Origin: Gammaproteobacteria bacterium
GTDB lineage: Bacteria > Pseudomonadota > Gammaproteobacteria > JAJPIJ01
Direction: 5' to 3'
Assembly (NCBI GenBank): GCA_035501935.1
Contig: DATJVC010000013.1
Span: forward strand, 1-64,000
DNA: 64,000 nucleotides
Position numbers and translations under genes: made by a program. Under the pieces are notes generated by a model. That model was not told the DNA's origin and ran no database searches. It saw nothing but the letters and a program-made list of their open reading frames with translations. Shown here one piece after another: positions 9,901 through 17,889 of the stretch (position 1 is its first letter; each line of letters opens with the position of its first letter).

Positions 9901-10199
9901 CTCTCGACAACGAATCCGAGGCGCGCATCATGGAAAACATGCAGGGTATACTGGCGGGGCGTACTTCGTTTTCGATTGCACACCGCCTGACGACGGTGAT
10001 GGATTCCGACATGATCTGCTTCATCAAGGATGGCCAGGTACAGGAGAAAGGGACGCACAAGCAACTTTTGGACAAGGAATATCTCAAATCCATGGGGTAC
10101 AAAGGCTTGTATTACACCATGGCACAGACCCAGTTTGATTTGCCGCCGTTGGATCTGGGTTCCCCACAAGAAGCGCCGGTATTGCAACGAGTCAATTGA
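6996..10199 (+). CDS. ABC exporter: two CRP-like domains, inactive C39-like domain, TMD and NBD
   Basis: The 1067-residue protein has five parts. Cyclic-nucleotide-binding-like domains lie at about 10-130 and 150-270. A C39-like domain spans about 312-440. A six-helix exporter membrane domain lies at about 470-765. The nucleotide-binding domain is at about 798-1040, with Walker A GPSGCGKST (836-844), signature SGGQRQR (941-947), Walker B ILIFDEATSALD (960-971) and H-loop His 996, all intact. In the C39-like domain the expected catalytic Cys of the QxDCG motif is Asn324, the Gly is Ala325, and the expected His is Tyr398. It should therefore bind but not cleave substrate, like the CLD of HlyB. 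Both CRP-like domains lack the Arg that grips the cyclic phosphate (PWDYQIAA at 93-100; PHSALCAA at 230-237), so cAMP binding is doubtful. Probably exports the glycine-rich peptides of this locus. Confidence 0.92.
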   Translation: MSREEAVRFVLNSHLMFSGLSNDDKQLLVPLFEVKNYRAGEVIAEQGQNMAGMYVVYSGKLRLKETKAGRRTSLGEFGTDSTFGEFSLIQAKPWDYQIAASEDCSLLLLPADKVRPLLANRPTMSATFKTQVGLVELGQRLRGMLGAAKYTPEQFTAILSRIGIKKGKKSKYLFKQDMEDRRLYYIETGSVDLERTLLSGEKVILDRVGARELIGEGGALPDLGTNGIQPHSALCAADTTVLVINEAEVQKILAINPALHEKLRVRFNSMRIREKEEKDIKNRAEGADQRIKLADSVTEEEFLAKHAKGLDSFPNVRQFSEQDNAAACLTMVVQHYGKSFTLGQVREIANLSIANPTPNAIITASEILGISARAYAVTFEQLERMKLPVIVGWEGYRYSVIYKITDKEVSFSDSLYGQGRVPKQQFITSWTRAQVAGVEREDPTRGVVIGLDPTVEFTRLEPPKKPIQHFLDYIIPHWKYFAEGLLAALTINFLGLATPLFVQSIVDTVVVHKDADLLKIMLVGMALVTFFTVLSKSAQALLLAYTTARIDLKLVAEFYRHVLSLPMNFFLSRNKGEILARFGENQKIRHIIAGSTISTIMSMIMVVIYLFMMISYNGTLTTIAMCSIPLYFLLLWFFVPRIKALAQKTFVTNSQSQSYLIESLNGIEAVKATSNEYFARSRWENQMTETINLQFQSQRLELVSRGLYETVQSGTTIAILFFGASSVMAGQMTIGELMGFQMLMGSVMGPIMSMLDLVNQFQEVRIAIDRVGDVLSVKPEQNMLQPDSMPATLTHTRGEVTFEDVNFSYVANGKENAIMRNFNLEIEPGMRVAFVGPSGCGKSTIAKMILGFNIPQSGFCKIDGRDIRTLELSSLRSNIGVVLQDSFLFGGTVAQNIALGDPEPDMQAVKEAARLAGADEFIIRYPLGYNTLVGEKGIGVSGGQRQRICIARALYRQPKILIFDEATSALDNESEARIMENMQGILAGRTSFSIAHRLTTVMDSDMICFIKDGQVQEKGTHKQLLDKEYLKSMGYKGLYYTMAQTQFDLPPLDLGSPQEAPVLQRVN

Positions 10200-10227
10200 A
10201 CGTCTTAAAGAATCCTGAGGCCATAGC

Positions 10228-11565
10228 ATGAGCAGTGATGATAAAACGGTGATGTTTACCGGTACTGTGGAAGTCCCGGCCCGGCCCGTCAGCGCCGCCG
10301 CCGGTCCGTTGCCATGCAAGCTCATCTGTTTGGAACCCAGCCGGCTGCCGGATCCCGCAGGACTGGGTCTGGAGATCGACCTGAGCGGCAAGGAACAAAC
10401 CGTCGGCCGCGGCGAGGAAAACACCGTGCCGTTGAACGCCACCGGCATCTCCAAAAAGCACGCGCGTTTCTATTTCAGCAGCGGCAGCTGGCGGGTGCAG
10501 GACATGGGCAGCACCAACGGTGTGCACGTGAATGATGCCAAGGTCGAGGACGCACCTCTGAAGGCCGGCGATACCATCAAAATCGGCAAGATTCCGTTTC
10601 AATTCGTGATGGTGCGTCCGGACATCAAGGGCACCGTCACCAAGGATGGCAAGAAGCATGATGAGGATTTTGATCCGGACAAAACGGTTTCCGAGCGCAC
10701 CATGTTCGTCGGCTCCAACCTGATGGCGGCGGCCATGCTGCTGGATGCAAAGAACAAACAACAGGAGGCCGAAAAACGGGCGGCCGCCGCGCCAGTCCGT
10801 GGGGGTGCGGGGCGAAAGGCGGCGATGACGCCCGCCGTGGAGCAGAAAAAAGTCGGCATTATTAAATGGGTTGCGGCGGCGGTATTGCTGATTGTCATCA
10901 TCGGCGGATACTGGTTTTTGGGCCGCGGCAGTTCCGGCGTGGAGGGCGTGTTGAAAAATTCCCGGGCCGAGGTCAAGGCCTTTATGCGCGACAGCGAGGA
11001 TAGCGCCGGCCGCTATACCGCTGCCGAGCATCAACAGCAGACTACACAGCTCGGCAACATGATGGCGGAATTGAGCGAGGCCACATCGCAATATCCTGAT
11101 TCGGAGGAGCTGAAGGCGGTAGAGGCTGAGGTACTGTTCCTGCAATTCGAGCGCAACTTGCTGAATCTCATCCAGCAGGGCAAACCTGATCAGGCCATTC
11201 CCCTGCTGGCCCAGGTGCAATCGGAATTTGGCAAGCTGAGTACGGGCAGCACGGCCACCAAGGATGAGGACAGCAGGAAAATTTATACGGATGTCGCCAA
11301 TCTGCTCGAATTGGCGGGACCTGTCATCCAGATCAAGACATTCGCCCGGCGTTATCCGAATCCTGCCAAGGACGCCAAGGTCGCCCCGTCCAAGGCGGAA
11401 ATGGAACAGATCAAGAAAATGCGCGATCAGTTCTCCGAACTGCGCAAGAAGAACAATCTGGCGCTATCGCTCAATTACCTGCTTTTTAACAGTATCGTGG
11501 GCGATGTGGACGACAAGGATGCGGTGGTGGTCGACAAGTGGGGGGCCATGACCGGCACTAACTAA
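10228..11565 (+). CDS. FHA-domain inner-membrane protein
   Basis: The 445-residue protein has a cytoplasmic FHA domain (about 45-130) with the phosphothreonine-binding set GRGEEN (about 59), SKKH (about 75) and STNG (about 95-98). A linker precedes a single membrane helix (212-231), and a periplasmic region of about 210 residues follows, mostly helical and without a recognised domain. FHA domains bind phosphothreonine peptides, so this protein may regulate or scaffold the exporter. No Ser/Thr kinase or phosphatase gene is in the window. It begins 28 bases after the exporter gene and precedes the three outer-membrane factors, suggesting a structural or gating part of the export machine with its C-terminus in the periplasm. 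Confidence 0.8.
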   Translation: MSSDDKTVMFTGTVEVPARPVSAAAGPLPCKLICLEPSRLPDPAGLGLEIDLSGKEQTVGRGEENTVPLNATGISKKHARFYFSSGSWRVQDMGSTNGVHVNDAKVEDAPLKAGDTIKIGKIPFQFVMVRPDIKGTVTKDGKKHDEDFDPDKTVSERTMFVGSNLMAAAMLLDAKNKQQEAEKRAAAAPVRGGAGRKAAMTPAVEQKKVGIIKWVAAAVLLIVIIGGYWFLGRGSSGVEGVLKNSRAEVKAFMRDSEDSAGRYTAAEHQQQTTQLGNMMAELSEATSQYPDSEELKAVEAEVLFLQFERNLLNLIQQGKPDQAIPLLAQVQSEFGKLSTGSTATKDEDSRKIYTDVANLLELAGPVIQIKTFARRYPNPAKDAKVAPSKAEMEQIKKMRDQFSELRKKNNLALSLNYLLFNSIVGDVDDKDAVVVDKWGAMTGTN

Positions 11566-11586
11566 CCTGACGGTGCTGCAAAGAGG

Positions 11587-11616
11587 TTGTTTTTAGTCTG
11601 CGGCATGAGGTATGAT
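11587..11616 (+). promoter_or_regulatory. Possible sigma-70 promoter before the outer-membrane factor genes
   Basis: TTGTTT (11587-11592) and TATGAT (11611-11616) are separated by 18 bases, in the 158-base gap between the FHA gene and the first outer-membrane factor gene. Both hexamers match consensus at most positions. No terminator is evident before it. Confidence 0.35.
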
Positions 11617-11723
11617 TTCCGAATAGAAATAACAAATTAGCCTTGCGTCGCAGGGTTTGGTTTAAGATTCCAGCCGACAGGGGGGATGGAATGGGCAGCA
11701 GTATGCGGCGAGGATAACTGGGG

Positions 11724-13688
11724 ATGCGCACGTATTTACGCCCGCCCGCCGGACGCATCGGTTTGTCCCTTCTGCTCTGGGCGATTCTTCCCCGCCTACT
11801 CATTGCGCAGGAACCCACCCCCATAAACACCGATCTGCCGGCAGCGGAGGAGGAGTCCGTTGCGTCGCTCGCCCAACGCTTTGAATCCGTGACCAGTGAA
11901 GAGGCGGGGCGCGATCTAATTGAGCAGGTGGTCGCCGCAGTGCGTCCGGGCGCGGAGGGATTTTTCAGTCACAAGAAAATCTCGGAACTGCGCCAGAGTG
12001 AGATCGCCGATCTCGGGCGCAACCGCAATCTCGCCGTCGCCATCAGGCAGCGCGAGCGTGATGTGGCCGACGCAGCTCTGACCGGGAGCGCTGCAGCATT
12101 CGATCCGTTTTTCTCAGTAGCGCTGAATCACTCACGCTTTGATTCCTATCACCGCACCAGCGATGTCTACCGGCTGCGGGATAAGTTCAGCCAGGTTGAC
12201 TTCACCCAGTTGCAACTGGATTTTTTCCAGCTGTCACACGGCGTTCCGAACACGAGTTCCAATTTCGTCTGCGCCGTGGTGGATGGTGAGCTGGCAAACC
12301 CCGAATGCCAATCCAATGTCCTTGCGAACAAACAACTGGAGTTTGCCAGTTTCCACATGCACGACCAGTTTCTCTGGGGTTCCCAATTTATCCTGGTCAA
12401 AAATTTCTCCTGGGGCGGCAACCCGGACCCCCTCACCAGCGGCAACATCCGCGTGGAACTCGACGTCACCAGGGAAAAGAAGGATTTCTTTTCCTTTCCT
12501 GGATTTCTCGAGGGGCCGGTGCCCAGCGATCCCGCACTGGGTGTCGTGGCCCCGATCAACGTCGGCAGCCGTCTGCCGTGGACTTCCTTTCTCGATCTGT
12601 CGTTTGAAACGCCCCTGCCCTACACCAAGAATTTTGGCGAATACGGCAATACCAGTTCAATCGGCATCAAAAACAGCGCCATCGGTCTGCAGGAGGCCGA
12701 TTGGAATATGGCGGCGACGTTCAACCAGGTTCTGGGCAATCCATTCGGTCTTCGGGATCAAAACGGCAATTTGATCGGGCTCATGCAGAGATACTGGCAG
12801 CTCATCGGCGCGCTGAAGCAGGTTCAGGTACTGGCCGCCCAGGATCAAATCCTGGAACAGATTGTAGCCAGCACCCGCCGGCAGTTCGATCAGCAACTGG
12901 TCACCGCCTACGACATGGCACAAGCCGAGGCCCAGCTGCAGAACCTGCGCGACAGCGAGCAGATCGCCTGGAACAATTACGTGCTGGCCTCCAACGCAGT
13001 CGCTGATTTGCTGGATTATCCCCCGGATACCATCATAGTTCCCAGCGGTTACGCGCAGGCTTTTGCCATGGAATATACGGTCGACGCCGCTGGCGTCCGC
13101 CGCACAGCCCTCGACAACCGCCGCGAGTTGAAGTCCGCCCAGGGCGAGGTGGACAAGGCGCAGAACAATCTCAACTTTGCCGAAAATCAGGTGCGTCCGG
13201 ATCTCTCCCTTTCCGCCTCCGCTGTGCTCGCCCAGAACAACACGGCATTCGGCTATCAGCACGTGACCGGGTCGTTGCTGAACCTTTTTGAGCCCGACAG
13301 CAGCGATTTTTTTGTGGGCATCAGCTATCGCCTGCCATTTGGTTTGCAGGCCGAGAAATCAAGGCTGGGACAGGCACGCAACGCCATGACCATTGCCATG
13401 GACAATCATGCCCAGACCGAACTGGGCGTCACCCAGCAGGTTGACAACGCCCTCGCCGGTTTTTTAAGCGCCCGCGCCCAGAAGCAGTTGGCGCAGCAAA
13501 GGATGGAGCTTGCAGAACTGGCCTATGCCAAGGTGGAACGGCTCAAAAACCTGGGGTTGGCCAGCCAGTTTGAGCTGTTGCAGACTTTGAACGATATGCT
13601 GAGCGCCCGCTCCAACTACATCGATGCCACGGTGGGCTATCATCAGGCCTATGTGCAGTTGCAAGCCAGCGAAGGGTTGTACGAATGA
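11724..13688 (+). CDS. Long TolC-like outer-membrane factor, first of three
   Basis: The 654-residue protein has a signal peptide (about 1-28) and then a helical region of about 70 residues before the outer-membrane efflux fold. It is much longer than the TolC-type average of about 450. The barrel strand motif AAFDPFFSVAL marks the first repeat. An inserted loop of about 130 residues holds a Cys pair (about 183 and 195). The alpha-helical tunnel segments carry the usual ANN/ADLLDYP-type turns. TolC-like trimers form the outer-membrane channel of tripartite exporters. Its 3' end overlaps the next paralogue by four bases, so the three are co-translated. It may partner the HlyD-ABC pair upstream. 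Confidence 0.82.
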   Translation: MRTYLRPPAGRIGLSLLLWAILPRLLIAQEPTPINTDLPAAEEESVASLAQRFESVTSEEAGRDLIEQVVAAVRPGAEGFFSHKKISELRQSEIADLGRNRNLAVAIRQRERDVADAALTGSAAAFDPFFSVALNHSRFDSYHRTSDVYRLRDKFSQVDFTQLQLDFFQLSHGVPNTSSNFVCAVVDGELANPECQSNVLANKQLEFASFHMHDQFLWGSQFILVKNFSWGGNPDPLTSGNIRVELDVTREKKDFFSFPGFLEGPVPSDPALGVVAPINVGSRLPWTSFLDLSFETPLPYTKNFGEYGNTSSIGIKNSAIGLQEADWNMAATFNQVLGNPFGLRDQNGNLIGLMQRYWQLIGALKQVQVLAAQDQILEQIVASTRRQFDQQLVTAYDMAQAEAQLQNLRDSEQIAWNNYVLASNAVADLLDYPPDTIIVPSGYAQAFAMEYTVDAAGVRRTALDNRRELKSAQGEVDKAQNNLNFAENQVRPDLSLSASAVLAQNNTAFGYQHVTGSLLNLFEPDSSDFFVGISYRLPFGLQAEKSRLGQARNAMTIAMDNHAQTELGVTQQVDNALAGFLSARAQKQLAQQRMELAELAYAKVERLKNLGLASQFELLQTLNDMLSARSNYIDATVGYHQAYVQLQASEGLYE

Positions 13689-15751
13689 ACCCAGCGGCCA
13701 ACATGAATGAGCATACCGCCATCCGTCGGCAGACCCGGCGCAAGACCATGGTGGCGGTGCTGTTTGCCGCGCTCACCGGCGGAATACAGGCGCAGGAAAC
13801 GCCGGCGGCGCCGTCCGATGCGGCTGCGGACAAGGAGGTCAATACGGCCTCGGTGAAGGTCGCAAATCTGCAAACTGCCGATGGCGTGGCGGAGCGGGAG
13901 AAGGCCATCAACGACGTGATTCGCGCCGCTTTCAACGCCAAGAGCACGGAAGGCGTGTGGCAGACGCTGGCCGGCAAGAAACTGGTGGAGATCGATCCGC
14001 ACGCGGTGGCGCTGGCGGCGTTGAACAAGAACCTGTCCATCCAGGTATCGCATCTGAACAAGGAGATTGCCGCCGCGGCGCTGGACGAGGCCCGGGCCCT
14101 GTTCGATCCCGTCCTGAACCTGTCGTTCAACTACAGTGACAGCCGGGATTTCCTGCGTAACGAAACCGTGGCGCGATTCCACAAGGCGACGGTGCATTGC
14201 ACCGGCGTGGTGGCGACCGATCCGCCAGAGTGTGCGGTGATTAACAACGATCCGAACCTGGATCCTGGAGGTCCGGGAACCGGCGTGTACGCGCGTTCCA
14301 ATGATTTCCTGTTCTTCAGCAGCGGTTCGCCGGTCCAGTTCCTCGGCTATACCCAGCCGCGCCCGGCGATTTACAAGGTGCAAAGTCAGGTCGCCCATCC
14401 GGACGGCGTCACCGGTGATAACGAACAATATAACGCGGATTTTACCGTGACCCAGCTGCTGCCCTGGGGGCCGAGCCTGAGCTTCAACTACGAAACGGTT
14501 TACAAGACGGCGGATTTCATCAATAACCCGGACAGCCCGCAGGTGTCGGCGGGCAGTTATCACCGGCCCTGGACGGTTAACACGTCACTGTCGTTGACCA
14601 TGCCACTGCCCGGCAGCGCTGGCTTCGGCCCCGACGCGGCCCAGGCCGATGTCGATGTGCACAAGTCGCTGCTGGGCAATGAACAGGCGGTATGGAACGT
14701 CAAGGACGTTATCAATAGCACCTTGCTGGTTGTAGACATCACATTTTGGAACCTAGTCGGGGCCACCAACAACTTTTACGCCGCGTTGGAAAACCAGCGC
14801 AGCGTGGAACAGTTGCTGAAGAAGACCGAGGAGATGTATCAGCTGCGCGAGATTACCGATTACAATCTTTCCCAGGTGCAGGCCGAGCTGGAGCGGGTGA
14901 AAAATCAGGTTGAGCAAACGAAGAACGCCTACATCAGCGCCTCCAACGCACTGCAACCATTGCTGGACAGCGGTGCGGACGTGGTCTACCTTCCCATCCA
15001 GTACAGCGTCAGCCTGGTTACGCCGCTCGAGGTGGACCCGGCTCAGCTCAGGCGGGAGGACGTCGCGATGAATCCGGTGCTGCAGGCGGAGGATTACAAC
15101 GTCCAGTTGCGCGACGTCGATGTGAAGCAAAGCGACATCAACCGCCAGCCCAACCTGACCCTGAATGCCAATCCCCAATGGCTGCAGTCGAACAGCGTCT
15201 TCGGCTATTCCGAATGGCCCACGGCCATGAACAAGTTCTTCTCGCCGGACATCATCACCCAGACCTATACACTGCGTCTGGTGCGGCAGTGGGGCAACCA
15301 GGCGCTGGAGTCCCAGTATGCCGGTAACAAGGCCCTGCTTGAGAGGGAAAAGCTGATACTCCGCAGCGCTGAAAACACGCAGGTGCACAATCTGAGCGAT
15401 GCCACGGTGGGGCTGATCAGCGCGCGGGCCCGCACGGATATTGCGCGCCGCAACTGGCAGCTGGCGCAGACCGCTTATCAGAAATCCGTCGATCAACAAC
15501 GCGCGCGCACCGTGACTGAATACGAAATCATCCTGCAAAGCCAGAATCTGTTGCAGGCCACCAATAATTGGATTAGTGCGGTCATCAGCGCCAAGGAGGC
15601 CGAGGCCAGCGTGCTGGCGGCCCGTGGCGAACTCGTGGCCAAGTATGCCGAACGCACGGCCCAGACCGCCGCCGAGGAGGGCCGGGTCAAGGCACTGGCG
15701 ATGGAAAACATCATCCCGCTTTTTGCCGGCAAGGTGTTCCATGATCGGTGA
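13685..15751 (+). CDS. Long TolC-like outer-membrane factor, second of three
   Basis: The 688-residue protein begins in an ATGA overlap with the preceding gene (an internal ATG at 13706 is an alternative). A positively charged N-terminus and hydrophobic stretch ending IQAQ form the signal peptide. The efflux-fold signature ALDEARALFDPVLNLSF is followed by an extended first loop with a Cys pair (HCTG...PECA) before the tunnel helices. The segment around VINSTLLVVDITFWNLV closely parallels the third paralogue, so these two are the most similar of the set. Function as for the first: channel subunit or accessory of a type I-like exporter. Whether the three form a heterotrimer or separate channels cannot be told from sequence. 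Confidence 0.8.
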   Translation: MNPAANMNEHTAIRRQTRRKTMVAVLFAALTGGIQAQETPAAPSDAAADKEVNTASVKVANLQTADGVAEREKAINDVIRAAFNAKSTEGVWQTLAGKKLVEIDPHAVALAALNKNLSIQVSHLNKEIAAAALDEARALFDPVLNLSFNYSDSRDFLRNETVARFHKATVHCTGVVATDPPECAVINNDPNLDPGGPGTGVYARSNDFLFFSSGSPVQFLGYTQPRPAIYKVQSQVAHPDGVTGDNEQYNADFTVTQLLPWGPSLSFNYETVYKTADFINNPDSPQVSAGSYHRPWTVNTSLSLTMPLPGSAGFGPDAAQADVDVHKSLLGNEQAVWNVKDVINSTLLVVDITFWNLVGATNNFYAALENQRSVEQLLKKTEEMYQLREITDYNLSQVQAELERVKNQVEQTKNAYISASNALQPLLDSGADVVYLPIQYSVSLVTPLEVDPAQLRREDVAMNPVLQAEDYNVQLRDVDVKQSDINRQPNLTLNANPQWLQSNSVFGYSEWPTAMNKFFSPDIITQTYTLRLVRQWGNQALESQYAGNKALLEREKLILRSAENTQVHNLSDATVGLISARARTDIARRNWQLAQTAYQKSVDQQRARTVTEYEIILQSQNLLQATNNWISAVISAKEAEASVLAARGELVAKYAERTAQTAAEEGRVKALAMENIIPLFAGKVFHDR

Positions 15752-17801
15752 GCGTTCAACTCCGCGGTTGTTCGCCCTGCTTATGGCGGGCGGCCTGTGC
15801 GGCTTAAACGCCGGACTGGCCGTTGCCGCGGATGAGGCAGCCGGCACGGCACAGGAACAGGCGCGACTCGTTGACCTTCTGGGCGTGGACAGGCCGCTGG
15901 TTTCCGACGAGGTACTGAAGTCCGTTGCCAGGGAATTAACGCAGGGACAGGGTGCCCAGCTGTATGTGGAACCCAGAAAGGTTCGATTGCTGCCTCTGCG
16001 CGCCGCCGCCTTGGAGGCGTTGCAGAAGAATCTGAGCATCACGGTTGGACATGAAAGTGCCGAACTGGTTGAACAGGCCATCAAGGAGGCCGACGCGATC
16101 TTCAATCCAACGTTTTTATTCAATGTCGGCTTTGATCAGAGCACCACCTATGAACGCAGTCATTTTGGCACCGTGAGCATACAGACATTCTCGCCCTGCT
16201 TTTTCGGCTGCAACGGGGATCCCCTGGGTTTTGGAGGCCCATCCCCCCTTACGGGGGTGAATGGGTCGATTACCATCCCTCCTGATATATTGCATCCAGG
16301 GACCCCGCGGGTGAACCTGCTGCAATTTATCCAGGTAAGTTCCAGTTCCTTGCCCCCCGGACATCTCTGCAATCAGGATCCGGTGCTTGCCAGCGGCTTC
16401 TGTATGAAGGAAGTCGATGCCAGTACGAGTTCGAAGACGGGTCCGACACGCACCATGAAATACAGCGTGGAGGTCGATCAGCAACTGCCGTGGGGCCCGA
16501 GCTTCAGTGTCGGCCTCTTCACCACCGATCACAAGGTGTATTACAACCAGGCACAACGCCTGTCTTTCAACCGGCCATACGCCACCACCATGGTGTTCAA
16601 CATGACGCTGCCGGTGCCGGGCGGCAAGGATTTCGGCCCACAGGCGCCCAACGACGTGAGTTTGCGGCAGGCGGAAAAGAGCGCCGAGCGCGCCGTCTGG
16701 GATTTACGATCCATCATCAACTCCACACTACTCGAAGTGGATAACAGCTACTGGCAGCTGGTGCGCAGTATTGAAAATCTCGCCGTAGTCATAGACAACC
16801 GCCAGCACATGGAAAAAATCGCCGAGCACACAGCGCATCTGTATTCGCAGGGACTCACGACGGCCTATGGCAAGGCCCAGGTCGATGCCGAACTGGCGAA
16901 TCTGAAGACCGAGGAGGAGGCCGCCAAGGTGGCCGTAATCACGGCCTCGAATAATCTGGCCCCTTTGCTAGAGACTTCCGGCGAGTCCACCGATCCCTAC
17001 CTGATCCTGCCGCGTGACTATCTGCCGTTGCTGGACAAGCTGCTGGTTGTGGATGCCGGGCAGGCGGTGCAGCAGGGGCTGGCGCACCGTCCGGATCTGG
17101 CCGCCGAAAGAGTGTCGAAGGAACAAAGCGAAATCGCGCTGGAATTCCAGCGCCACCAGTTGCGCCCAGATCTGAAGCTCACCGCCAATGTAACTGCGGC
17201 GCAGGATAACTCACAGATCGGCTACCGGACCTATTGGAAGAGCATAGGCGCCGTGGGCGATCCAGACACCTTGTCCAAAAATTACAATTTGAATTATCAC
17301 TATCCATGGGGGAACCGCGCCTTCAAGGCGCAATTCGTGCAGGCGGAAAAGAGCGACGAGGCGGAGGCGCTGACCGTACGCAACGTGGAGAACACCGTCG
17401 GACAGCAGGTGAATGACGCCCTTGCCGCTGTCTTTGCCGCCCGGGCGCAGGTTGATATTACCGAAAAAAATGTGAATTTTGCCCAGACGGCCTATGACAA
17501 GTTGGTCAAGCGTCGTGAGATCGGCGGCGACGTGCGCGAACTGGAGTTGGTGACCAAGTCGCAGGAATTGCTGGCGGCCAGACTGAATCACATTAATGCC
17601 CTCATCAATAACAAGATTGCCGAGTCAAACCTGCTTGCGGCGCAGGGCATCATTGCCGCGGCCTATGGCGAGGCCACCGCGCCGAGCAGCGTGGACATAC
17701 AGCGCCTGGAGTCGCTTGCCGGCTACGGGGTGTTCAAGTATTTCCCGCAAATATTCGGACATACCACTTCCCGCAAGACCACCACCGGCGATCAGAAATA
17801 G
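15741..17801 (+). CDS. Long TolC-like outer-membrane factor, third of three
   Basis: I start this 686-residue protein at ATG 15741, which overlaps the previous stop by 11 bases and gives a clean signal peptide (about 1-31, ending AVAA). An earlier in-frame ATG at 15576 would bury the signal sequence. It has the repeat motif ADAIFNPTFLFNVGF, an enlarged extracellular loop containing four Cys (FSPCFFGC, HLCNQ, GFCMK) and TolC-type tunnel helices with IINSTLLEVDNSYW. The C-terminal 40 residues are a short unstructured tail. It ends 88 bases before the ATP-grasp-like gene. Three successive paralogues in one operon are unusual for a tripartite system, which normally needs one. Confidence 0.8.
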   Translation: MIGERSTPRLFALLMAGGLCGLNAGLAVAADEAAGTAQEQARLVDLLGVDRPLVSDEVLKSVARELTQGQGAQLYVEPRKVRLLPLRAAALEALQKNLSITVGHESAELVEQAIKEADAIFNPTFLFNVGFDQSTTYERSHFGTVSIQTFSPCFFGCNGDPLGFGGPSPLTGVNGSITIPPDILHPGTPRVNLLQFIQVSSSSLPPGHLCNQDPVLASGFCMKEVDASTSSKTGPTRTMKYSVEVDQQLPWGPSFSVGLFTTDHKVYYNQAQRLSFNRPYATTMVFNMTLPVPGGKDFGPQAPNDVSLRQAEKSAERAVWDLRSIINSTLLEVDNSYWQLVRSIENLAVVIDNRQHMEKIAEHTAHLYSQGLTTAYGKAQVDAELANLKTEEEAAKVAVITASNNLAPLLETSGESTDPYLILPRDYLPLLDKLLVVDAGQAVQQGLAHRPDLAAERVSKEQSEIALEFQRHQLRPDLKLTANVTAAQDNSQIGYRTYWKSIGAVGDPDTLSKNYNLNYHYPWGNRAFKAQFVQAEKSDEAEALTVRNVENTVGQQVNDALAAVFAARAQVDITEKNVNFAQTAYDKLVKRREIGGDVRELELVTKSQELLAARLNHINALINNKIAESNLLAAQGIIAAAYGEATAPSSVDIQRLESLAGYGVFKYFPQIFGHTTSRKTTTGDQK

Positions 17802-17889
17802 CACACCGTTAATCGTGAGTACGGGAGCCCCCGCCCTTCGTTCCACCGTTGCCTAAAGGGAGGGCACGGTTGCCGCTGGTGACGACCCC

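Noticed and set aside
15576-15740. Longer N-terminus for the third outer-membrane factor
   Set aside because: It would read through the preceding gene and place the signal peptide internally; ATG 15741 gives a proper signal sequence.
17860-17880. GGCACGGTTGCC as a sigma-54 promoter before the ATP-grasp-like gene
   Set aside because: The GG and GC pairs are only about seven bases apart instead of ten.
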